From Pontibacter aydingkolensis (GTDB lineage: Bacteria; Bacteroidota; Bacteroidia; Cytophagales; Hymenobacteraceae): a stretch of 64,000 bases of DNA. Made by a program: the position numbers and the translations under genes. Of this stretch, positions 52,701 through 62,300 are shown piece after piece. The notes under the pieces are model-generated. The model was not told the origin of the DNA. It saw nothing but the letters and a program-made list of their open reading frames with translations, and did no database searches. Position 1 is the first letter of the stretch. Each line of letters begins with the position of its first letter. The DNA is taken from assembly GCF_019443125.1 (NCBI RefSeq), contig NZ_JAHYXK010000002.1, positions 248,001 to 312,000 on the forward strand, in the 5' to 3' direction.

Positions 52701-55696
52701 TCAGGATGGTTTGCCGGAACTACTTCCCCAAATATAGCTATATCGCTGTTTAACGGTGTAGAAGTAGCAGCCATTGCCACACCATCCGTTACATCAAACC
52801 AGTTGCTGACTTCCTCCCATGCCGTGTTGGTTCCTCCCACCCAGGTATAAATGCTCGGACTCGACGACATGGTCCAGTCGCCTTCTATACTGGCTAAGCT
52901 TGTTCTGCTCACCCAGTTCTCGGTGCTATTGAGGCTCGTTCTGCCGTAGGTTCTCCATTTAGCCAGACCTGTATCGTAGTGATAAAGCTTGAGTGCGCTT
53001 TCGTCGTTGCCATTCAGTTCAGCATCACGGTACTGCAATTGCAGGTTAACACTTTCATAGGTTCCGGATGGTATACTAATGGTATACTTTCTGTTAATAG
53101 GGGTACCGATAGTAAAATCGTTTATACTTTGAGAAGTTGACACTACCGTAACCTCATTAATATCCAACGGTGCCGCAAAGTAAAGCTGTGCATATGGCCC
53201 GTTAAAGGCATAAGCTGTGCCATCAACAAAGGCATGGCTTCTGGTTAAAGTACCGACTACCCAACCGTTACCAGTTCGATTACTCAGAAGCGTTACCTTA
53301 CTACTGCCTGTTATAACATCACCGTTTATCATTTGCAGGTTTGTAGCTGTTACCTCATTATTGAGTGTAACTGTTTGGCTTGAGCTTGTCTTATTTAGCG
53401 CCAATGTGTGGAAAGTGGTGGCGCCGGTTATACTTGAGTTGGCTCCTCCTGCAAAAGATACGGTGCCGTTGTCGTGGTTAAAGGTACCGTTGTTAATCCA
53501 GTTACCGGATACCGTATGAACAAAGGCTCCAGCATGAAAGGTGGTGCCTGTTGCCAGCGTGATATCGCCGTTCACAGTTACTGCCCCGCCAGCCGTTTTA
53601 GCGCCTGTGTTTGAGAGCACTAGATGGTGGTAGTTGGTGGATAATACGTTTTGTGGGTTTATACTATTGTAGTACACGTAGCTTGGTATGGTAGTGCTCA
53701 CATCAAAAGTGGAGCTTCCTGTTTTAGTCATGGCACCTGCAATGTACATGTGCGAACCGCTAAGCATCTGCATCTTTGTGCCCGTAACAGCTGCATTGTA
53801 CAGGTAATGGGTATCTCCGAAAGTAGAGGTACCGCCAAAGCTTACTATACCCGCTGTCGCCACCAAGGCACTAGCTCCGGCAAGCGAGGAGTTAATGGTA
53901 AGAGAGCTCGTAGTTGAGGTGGCGTTGGAAATTCTAAGCCCCCAGAAGTTCATACTGCCTGCTCCGGCTATCGTCTTGCTTGCTCCCGACATAATTACTG
54001 TACCTGCACTTGCTGTAAAAGACTTACCTGCGTTTGCTGTAAAATGGCCGTTTACAGAAAAGCCAGAGCCAGCTGTTACAATACCATCTATAACCAGGTT
54101 CTGGAAATTTATATTAGAGCCATTAATGGATTTGCTGCTACTGTTTTGCATGGTAATGGTACCATCAGCTACCTGATTTAGTCCGCCGGGCGCGGTTATG
54201 TTTCCGCGTACGGTCAACGTCGGCACAGTTATACTTGTACCCGCTCCGTTTAAGGTAAGATTGTTAAACTCTGTTGTACCCGCCGTGCTGGATATGGTTC
54301 TGCTGTTGCCCGTCATTGTTACGGTGCTGGTGTTGCCAACAAAAGTCCCATTAGCTGCCCAATTACCGGCAACAGTATGCGTAGCGCTTCCGCCGTTAAA
54401 GGTAGTGCCTGAACCAATTGTTACATTACCGCCTATATTTAAAGCCGCACCTGCTGTATAGCTTACAGCTCCTGTACTGGTAAAATTACCGGCAACTGTC
54501 ATGGCAGTTGTTGGCATTGTTTTAGTTCCGGAAGTGCTGAGTATTAAGTGCCCATACGTGTGGTTTGCCACTGTCTGGTTGGTGCCATAGTATTCTACTG
54601 TGCTGTTTGGGTCTAGTGTGTATGTTACAAAGTTGGCAGGGAAGGTATTTGTCCCTCCAATGCGTAGAGTTGCTCCGGGCGCTATAGTTAGTAAACCACC
54701 CGGGCTGGAAACTCTGTCGAAAGTGTAGGTTCCCAGGTCAAGTGTACCTGCATCTACTGCAAGTTGGGTGCCCTGTGCACCAAAAACAACACTATTCCCA
54801 TTTAGGGTTTTGGTGCCATTGCCGCTAACCCGGATTATGCCATAGGTAATGGCACTTTCTATTACCTGATCATTACCAGCATAATTGATAGTACTGTTGG
54901 TGTACATTGTGGTGGGCTTGATGGCGTAATTAGCATAGAATGAAGAACCATTAACTAGCGTAGTAGCTTTTACGAATGCAGTACCACCGGCACCAATTAC
55001 AAACGTTGTACTCCCAGGCATGCTTACAAGATGTGCTCCCGGATCCAAGGTGCCGTTTATTGTTAGCGTCGGTTGCACATTAATCGAATTGTTGGTTGTT
55101 GTAAGCGAAATCATATTAATCCCTGAGGCTAGTTGAATGCTTCCTGAAACCGTTAAATTATTAAAGTTATTGGTACTTGTTCCCCCGATAATTTTTCCAA
55201 TGCCAGAAAAGGTTAGCGTAGGATTTTTGACACTTTGTGCTCTTGTCGATTTCCCTTTCGTGTATATGGTCTCAAGGTAGATATTATTATTAGTCCAATT
55301 ACCCTCCACAAGTATATCAGAACCTTCATTTTCTATCTCACCATTAGCTAAAATGGTTACATTACCGCGCACAGCAAGCCCCTTGTCCGTCGAAACCAGA
55401 ACTTTTGCAGCCTTGGTACCACCGCCTACAGTAAGCGTTAAGCATTCAGCTAGTGAGATCTCGTCTACTTCGGGAAGCGTTTTACCTGTGAAGGCTGCAT
55501 CGCCAACTATAACATGCTTGGTTGCATTTGGCACACCGTTAGACCAATTAGAAGCTGTAGCCCAATCGTTATTATTAGTACTGCCAATCCAACTTGTAGT
55601 GGTTTGTGCCTGCACTACACAGATTGGCAATGCCATTAATAAAAGCAACACGAAAGTATATTGTCGAACTTTCCTTAGGAGGGTAGAAATACTCAT
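49763..55696 (-). CDS. giant repetitive T9SS surface protein (beta-helix adhesin-like), paralogue 1
   Basis: Very large exported protein, about 1977 residues. The ATG at 55696 (MSISTLLRKVRQYTFVLLLL) is preferred over 55717 because it aligns with the start of the paralogue at 63708. A signal peptide ends near VVQAQ. Two WxGxxxxxWxxxxNW modules (TSWIGSTNNNDWATASNW at the N-terminus; YTWVGGTNTAWEEVSNW mid-protein) each precede long arrays of short beta-strand repeats (NLTVNKTSTLTTTGNLAL, SLSVTNNLTAVG and similar), likely a right-handed beta-helix or stacked beta solenoid. The C-terminus has an FN3-like segment (LPVDLGYFKAEKKGQNAILTW) and a T9SS type A sorting domain (AYPNPFQTLVSLSIPAEAGG ... MYVVTVE). 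Adhesin or matrix protein is inferred; no enzyme domain seen. Confidence 0.88.
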   Translation of the reverse strand: MSISTLLRKVRQYTFVLLLLMALPICVVQAQTTTSWIGSTNNNDWATASNWSNGVPNATKHVIVGDAAFTGKTLPEVDEISLAECLTLTVGGGTKAAKVLVSTDKGLAVRGNVTILANGEIENEGSDILVEGNWTNNNIYLETIYTKGKSTRAQSVKNPTLTFSGIGKIIGGTSTNNFNNLTVSGSIQLASGINMISLTTTNNSINVQPTLTINGTLDPGAHLVSMPGSTTFVIGAGGTAFVKATTLVNGSSFYANYAIKPTTMYTNSTINYAGNDQVIESAITYGIIRVSGNGTKTLNGNSVVFGAQGTQLAVDAGTLDLGTYTFDRVSSPGGLLTIAPGATLRIGGTNTFPANFVTYTLDPNSTVEYYGTNQTVANHTYGHLILSTSGTKTMPTTAMTVAGNFTSTGAVSYTAGAALNIGGNVTIGSGTTFNGGSATHTVAGNWAANGTFVGNTSTVTMTGNSRTISSTAGTTEFNNLTLNGAGTSITVPTLTVRGNITAPGGLNQVADGTITMQNSSSKSINGSNINFQNLVIDGIVTAGSGFSVNGHFTANAGKSFTASAGTVIMSGASKTIAGAGSMNFWGLRISNATSTTSSLTINSSLAGASALVATAGIVSFGGTSTFGDTHYLYNAAVTGTKMQMLSGSHMYIAGAMTKTGSSTFDVSTTIPSYVYYNSINPQNVLSTNYHHLVLSNTGAKTAGGAVTVNGDITLATGTTFHAGAFVHTVSGNWINNGTFNHDNGTVSFAGGANSSITGATTFHTLALNKTSSSQTVTLNNEVTATNLQMINGDVITGSSKVTLLSNRTGNGWVVGTLTRSHAFVDGTAYAFNGPYAQLYFAAPLDINEVTVVSTSQSINDFTIGTPINRKYTISIPSGTYESVNLQLQYRDAELNGNDESALKLYHYDTGLAKWRTYGRTSLNSTENWVSRTSLASIEGDWTMSSSPSIYTWVGGTNTAWEEVSNWFDVTDGVAMAATSTPLNSDIAIFGEVVPANHPEINSSVSINSLQFKGVGKTDLNLTSGSLSVTNNLTAVGAGSSIVHALSTNGNSLTVGGNLVLNDGSTGNSIALSSSSGSIVVAGNIEHLTEASIALGSGNLTIGGNYNYTSGASFTAGTSTVTYNGTGAQTVAAVAYHHLTINKPNTSTATYTSGTAQTMAGNLTVSGSGSLSLSVPSLDIAGGVSVTGGTLVANSSPIDLKGNWATATTASFLPGTSTVTFSGGAAQTVSATTFNNLTVNKTSTLTTTGNLALNGNLDVQSGTLVMNGHTVNSSTTGRTLQLADGATILTRGTVGFPTNFTTNTLGVNSTVIYDAGSSSIAPVTYGYLTVQGSGTKSLQGNTQVANNMLIDAGAAIGGNTLANLTLAANLQNDGTLNTVRTNLLFTGVGVQLNGNGSTTIDDLTVNAGASLIINKNVRLEGSLTNNGASLDATSAELDFIGADAASITSTSTPISIGNLKITKSNAAVTLGADVVSLQALNINGGTFDMGSRTITKAATTTNTSLTVAAGATLKVGGTNTLPVLDNYTFNQTSNMVYNGGAQTVKAVNYGNLSLENAGTKTLEAGTTGVAGSYTLAGSASADMLVNNSILNFNGTGAQSIPGLYYNSILVSGGSEKTLAANATVANELRLTNGTVLTGTNKFILGNTARVVEDENNYVTGLVEAQRLLGTELETFGDIGLSIDSDIASGMVTVIRETGAVVGLNSNSAKRNFRILPAGTNENLNATITLSYFLHEIGSIQEGNLSVYSTTDDVLWYLQPEENTTRNSTRKTVALTGVNSLTRITLGDRMSPLPVDLGYFKAEKKGQNAILTWTTTNEDDNKGFEVEVSTDGQRYRKIGFVSKGTGTSRVAILYTFTDKEPGKQGTRYYRLRQVDFDGRMRYYGPRALTFDKETGLAVTAYPNPFQTLVSLSIPAEAGGTARIRLYDTAGKVLLEQTRSIESGTNNLVLDTAGKTISAGMYVVTVETGGQLQRLKLMKE

Positions 55697-56247
55697 AAGC
55701 GGACATTTATCAGACAAACTAATTAGTTGGTAACTCGATACTCACGTCCTCCACTTGGAGAAATGCAAAACCTGTAATACTTAGAGCTAAAATTGAACTG
55801 GATGGCAGATACGATACCTTTATAATTGTACCATTATATAGTTTATAAACAATCAAGTAAAATATTTTACTATTTGGCACGATTAAAAATTGATAACTAC
55901 GAGAGCAAATAAGCCATTTTTGAAACTTGAGATAAATATATATGAATTTACTTTTATATCAAATAAGTGTGTTGCACTTATTTATGCATTTTTATAACTA
56001 ATACAAACAATAGTATGCCACAATGTTGCAACAGCAACTTGATCTTAGTATAAGTCAATTTTTATTTTAAACTAATAACAGCAAGTCTTATAAGGCTTGT
56101 TTTCAAACCTTTAAAATAATCTCGTTTTGACCTCGCAAATAGTAGCTAGGGTATATCATAAGATAAAGAGCACTAGCTATCATGCTTAATTTATATTTGG
56201 CCCAATCAGCTTGGCTTTAGTCTCTTCCTCAATAGATATAGCAGGCA
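55697..56247. other. noncoding upstream region of paralogue 1
   Basis: About 550 bases of strongly AT-rich DNA between two minus-strand giant genes. It must hold the promoter for the gene starting at 55696. I see no reading frame, no repeat and no exact TAnnTTTG on the minus strand. Confidence 0.5.
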
Positions 56248-56288
56248 CAAAAAAAGAGGGCGCCTGTAAGCAGGTACCCTCTTTTTTA
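56248..56288 (-). terminator. terminator of paralogue 2
   Basis: AAAAAAAGAGGGCGCCTG pairs with CAGGTACCCTCTTTTTT, with an interior mismatch, just downstream of the stop codon at 56302. Confidence 0.88.
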
Positions 56289-56301
56289 AAATGTAGAATA
56301 T

Positions 56302-59300
56302 TTATTCCCTTATTACTTTTATACTTTGCTTTTTACCATCTAGTTCGATTATAAACAAGTACATGCCAGCGTTAAGGTTTTGCAGACTTGCGTTTAGCTT
56401 ATGGTTGTTTACCCCGGATACGACTGGTATAGCATCTTCATGTACTACCCTTCCTGCTACCGTGTAAAGTATACCTTTTGCGGTTCCAGAATTCTCGGCA
56501 TAAAAGCTTACCTCCATAGTAGCCTGGAATGGGTTAGGGTAAGCAATGGCATTTAAAGCACTTTCTCTTTCAAAGGTTAACGCACGCGGCCCGTAGTAAG
56601 TGTGTTTCCCATCCAGGTCCAGCTGCTTTAGGCGATAGTAGCGTGCCCCCTCCTTGCCTTTCTCTCTGTCTGTGTAAGCATAGAGCGAGCCGGCCCTCAG
56701 AGCCGGGGCGCCGCTACCCACGAAGCCAAGCGCTCTGTAGTTCACCCCGTCCAGCGACACCTCCACCTCAAAGCCCCTGCTGTTCTCCTCACGGGCCGTT
56801 TCCCAGGTTATCACGGCGTGCTGGCCTTGTTTCTCCGCGCGCAGGTACTTTAGCTCTACAGGCAACGGCGTGACAGAGCTGCCCAGCGTCATGCGGGTTA
56901 GGCTGTGCACAGTGTTTGCGCCCACCAGGCTCCTCTCCGGGCTCGACACCGAGGTCCCATGCATCCTCCAGCTTGTTCCGTCCGAAGAGGTGGCCAGCTG
57001 CAGGGCACTCACGTCTAGCCCGTTCGTCTCATGGGCAAAATAGCTGAAGGAGACCGTGGCATTCAGGTCAGTGTTGGTGCCGGAGGCAGCAAACGAGTAG
57101 TTGCGTAACACGCTCTCATTGCCTGCGGCTGTAATGGCCCGACCCGTTTCCCTAACCACCCCCACTGTGCCGGGCGCAACCATTGGCGTGATGGAGATGC
57201 CTAGGCCCCCAAAAGACTCCATCGCCGTTGTCATCTCGCGCTGCGTCTCCACAAAGCCTGTTACATAGCCAGCTGCGCTTTCTACGAGCGTGGCCGAGGT
57301 GCCAAGGATAAAACGATTACTCCCTGTGCTGATGGTGCCGTTGGTAAGCTTTAGCTCTTGTGCAACATTTGCATCGCCTGTTAAAGTCTTGGTACCACCT
57401 GCCGATACTAAGATGTTGTTGTAGTTTACTCCGGCCATTGTTTGCGCACCTGTGCCGTTAAAATCTAAAGTCGTTACATTAGAAGTTAAGTCTGCGGTTG
57501 CTGTTCCGGCTGTAGTAAAGTTTCCGGCAACGCCTGTAGTACCTGAAAAAGTTTTTGTACCTGCATTGCTCAAGGCAAGGCCATGGTAGTTTATAGGCAA
57601 AACGCTTTGGGTTATACCGTTGTAGTTGACTGTTGTACTGTTAGCTCTGGCATTAGCCGTTGCAGTTCCGGCTGTTGTTAAACTACCGGATACACCAACA
57701 GTACCTGTTGCAAATGTTTTTACATTATTTGTGCTTAATGTTAAATTTTGATAGTTAATAGCAGCAATTGTTTGGGCCCTGTCACCATTAAAGTTCACAG
57801 TTTCCGGAGTTATTACTGATTGCCCTACTCCACCAGCAACAACAAAATCACCTGCAATTAAGGCTGTCTCAGGATCAAAAGTAGCAGCACCGGAATTTTT
57901 TAATGTTAAGTTACCGTACTGCACACTTCTTATCTGCTGATCAGTTCCGTAGTATTCTACCGTACTAGTTGCTTCAAGACTTGTAACATCGGCATCTGGC
58001 AATGTATTTGTGCCTCCTACTTTTATGGTAGCGCCTGCCGCTGCTGCAACAGTTGATGTAACAACTGTAGTTGTACCATCTGCCACTATATCAGGGTAAG
58101 CTGTAACAGTGCTTGTTTCTAAATCAAGTAAACCTCGCTGAACTGTTACATTCAAAACTTTGCTCAGGTCTGTTTTAACATTTACTGGCAAGGTCTGTGC
58201 GTCTTTAGCTACTGTTAAATTGGATAGCTCAAGTGGCACTTCGGGTGTTGCAGCCATATTTGCTGGTGCTGAAATTACAGACGGCCCAGCGCCTATAAAA
58301 GTAATGTATGACTCACCTGCATTAAAGCTGTTGCCGTTGTGCGCGAGGTTGCCATAGACGTTGATGTTTTTATTTATCGTCAGCTTCGAATTAACAGCAG
58401 AAATTAAATTACCCAACATAGTTGTACCTGTACCACTAATCTCAGAGTCAGTTCCGTTGAAAGTAAAATTAGCGCCTATTCCAAAAGGTGTTGGTGTAGC
58501 CGCACCTGGAATTAAACTTACTACACTACCATTGTTAGTTAAATTTCCTTTAATAAAGAAGTTTGTACCTAGCGTCGAAGCTGTCTGAGGTATTGCATTC
58601 AAAAGACCCGCACTTTCTATAACTAAGTTACCATTGATGTTCCAGTCTGTAAAGCTTAGAACATAACCAGCATCTAAAGTTGTAGTTGTTAGTCCTTTTG
58701 TATTTGATATAACTAGGTTATTTAATACTGGTGGTATACTGCCTGCTAGCAATACTTGCCCTGACCCTCCAAATTTTAGAGTTCCTGTGCTTTCAAATTG
58801 TCCAAACACAAAAGGATGGGCAGGCGGCGCAGCAGCAAAAGGATATGGTGTGGTAAAATCTATTAAGCCAGCGCTTTTTATAGTACCATGATTCACCACA
58901 GCTGAATAAAATTTATGTGTATTTGAACCTCCATCAAAGGTTGCATTTGGCATTACTATAAATTTACCTGCAACACCCCAACCCACACTTGTTTTAACAC
59001 CCTCACTCCCAGTGTTACTTATCGTTACGTCCGCAAACTCAGGAGATCGGGAAGAACTTAGAATTGGGGAAACCGTGCCAGCAAATTCAACTTTAGGCGC
59101 ATTGTTATTATAAGGTATGATAGGTGCAAGTAATTGAATAGTTTGCTGACGATTTCCTAAGAATTTTGCTAGTCCATCGCTAAACAACATACCTGAATTT
59201 CTGAAGTCGCCTGCTACACTAACATTTATACCTGGAGCAACTAAATATCCATTTAGAGGAACTCCTGCATAGTTAAAATCTCTGTTAGCAGGATTGGGTT

Positions 59301-62300
59301 CGTTAGGCTTCAAAAACACGTTCCCATCTCCTGTTATGTCTATGTTACCATTGATAGTAAAATCACTACCTAACGCATACATAGCGCCCACACTAACGAT
59401 CATGTTGTTAACGGAAAGGTTCGCGCCTGCAATTGTTTTAGTAACACCTCCAGTTGGCGCTAAAATAAGCGTACCGTTCGGTGGAGTTGGCGCAGCATAA
59501 GCTCCAGGCACAAAAGAGCCGAGGCTGGTAAAGTTTCCATTTATAGTTAGGGTTTGTGAATTTACATTAAATGTAGCACCCGAATTAACAAGTATGTCTC
59601 CTACTGCCTTTGCTGCTCCTGTTAATGTCTTGGCACTAGCCCCTCCGTTAGAGAAAGTTAGCTTGCCATATGTTACCGGTGCAACAAATTGAGCCACTGA
59701 GCCACTGTAGTGTACTGTACTAGATGCAGCAAGATTGCTTGTATTGAAATTAGCAGGGAAGTTAGAGGCCCCTCTTAGTTCTAGTATAGCATTGTCGGCT
59801 ACTGTAAATGTACCGCCCACTGCACTTCTATTTACAGTATGTGCTTCTTCAATAACAAACGTTCCAGCCTGAACGGTTAAGCCTCCGTTTATAACAGTAC
59901 TGCCGGCTGTAGTTAAAGCTGCTCCTTTATTTACAGTTAAATTATTGAAAGTTGTTGCGGCTACCGTAGTTGCTGCCCCCCCTATAAAAATAACTGTACT
60001 TGTGTTTGGAGTAAACACTCCTCCAGACCTTATCCAATTACCTGATATCTTTAGGTTAGAACTTCCGGCATCTATTGAACCAGCACTTTGATTAACATTT
60101 CCGGTTACTGTTAAATCTGCTGCCTGTAATACTAAAGCTCCGGCTCCGCTGTGCGTAAGGTTACCACTAAAAGAGAGTGCAGAAGGGGCTGTAAGCGTAG
60201 CAACACCAGTAGCTTTGCTTACAATTAAACTATGATAGTTTAAGGGTGCTATACATTGTGAACCTGCACCATTATATTCTACTGTACCTGTACCGGGCGC
60301 GAAAGCACCACCTGTATAGTTATAGTCACTGCCAATTTTCAAAATACCGTTGCCTAAAGTTATACTTCCGGCACTTTGGTTAACAGCACCTGCCACAGCA
60401 ATTTCACCACCTGTAGTCTTTACAAGATTAATTGAATTGCTTCCTTCATTAAGGATCAGGTTGCCGCCAACCGATACATTGCTTACGTTTGTTGCGACAG
60501 TATGCTGCACATTTCCTGTACCTGTTGCAGCTAAGTTACCAACCATACTCAAAGAGCCTGAAGCAAGCGTCAGCGTAATACCTGATGCATCTTTGAATTG
60601 TAAACCTTTAATTGAAACTGCTGAGCTGATAGTTGGCTGATTGTTAGGAATGACACCGCCAAGCTCTGCAATATCTGAAGGTGTAGGAGGTATACTTTCT
60701 GTGCCTGGTTGTATAACTGATCCATCTGATTTAAGCACTCTCCAGTTAGACCCTGTTTCCCAAGCTATACTTGTACCACCAACCCACTGATGCACATTTG
60801 GTATCTCAGCAAGTGTCCAGTAACCACTGACGTCGTTTTGATTGTTAGCAAAGGCAAAATTATTTAGTTCGCTCCCTCCACTACGACCGATTGAAGTCCA
60901 AGGACCTGAACTGGCAGTAGCATTAAATAAGCCTAATCGCGATTCACTGTTACCGTTAAGCTCTGATTCCTCATACTGAAGTTGTAAAGTTGCGTTAGTG
61001 TAAGTTCCTCCTGCTGGTATAGTTATCTGATATAGCCTGTTTATTGCGGCACCACCCTGTATGTTGGTTGCAGCACCTATACCAGTTGTCATTGTAACCT
61101 CTGTTATGCCTGATACTGTACCTAAAGTAATTTTCGCCTCAGGCCCGTTAAAGACATAAGGTGTACCGGCCACATAACCCGCGCTAACAACTCTTGTCAT
61201 AGTACCAACTACCCAACCTGTTCCGCTTCTATCAGATGTAACGGTAACTTTAGAGGAGCCAGTTCTCAAGGAGCCTGATGTTAAGGAAAGCGTACCTGTT
61301 GTCACTGCGTGCTCAAGCGAAATATAGTTAGAAACTACAGTTTTGTTAACTGTTAGTGTATTAAATGTAGTAGCTCCGGTTATAGTTGAGTTGGCCGCTC
61401 CTGCAAAAGTAACGTTGCTGGTTCCGGCAGTAAATGTACCGCTGTTTGTCCAGTTGCCATTTATTGTTGTTGCATGGCTACCCGCAGAAAAAGAGGCCCC
61501 TATATTAATCGTTAAATTACCATTTGCAGTAACGTTTCCTGCAGTAGACTTTGCACCTGCACCGCTTAATACTAGATTATGATATACCCCTGGTAGAATG
61601 GTCTGCGCAGCACCGCCGTTGTAAGTAATGGTGTTAGGTATATTCGCTGTTACATTTAGTGTACCTGTTACTCCTAAAGCTCCTGCTATACCCATATTTG
61701 CATTTGCCACCATACGCCGATCAGATCCAGTGACACTTACATTATGGAGATTGTGTGTACCTGCAAAAGTGGCTGTAGCCCCGCCAAAAGTTACAGTGCC
61801 GCCTGTCGCTGTTAAGCCATTCCCACTTAAATCTGAGTTGATGTTGAAGCTTGAGGATGTATTCGTTTGATTTACTGCATTAAAAATTCGAAGACCAAAG
61901 AATGTAGTAGTACCATTATTATTAATGCTTTTACTAGCACCACCCATTGTAACAGTACCCCCGGTGGCAACAAAGGATCTGCTACTATTAGTTGTAAAAT
62001 CACCGTTTACAGTAAAAGATGTAGTGGTTGTTGTCGTACCATTTGCAATAAAGTTATTAAGCGTAATACCTGTACCACTTATTGATCCTGCACCTGCCAT
62101 TGTGAGGCTACCAGTACTTTGAGTGAACGAACCAGCACCGGATGTACTTAAATTGCCGTTGATTGCAAGGGTTGGAGTAGCTAATGTATCTATTTTTACA
62201 TCAGAACCAGTTATGGACAAATTATAAAACTCATTCTTCTGTGCCCCGGAGATACCAACAGTTCTATTTATCGTTTTGGATGTACCTGTCATTACGACTG

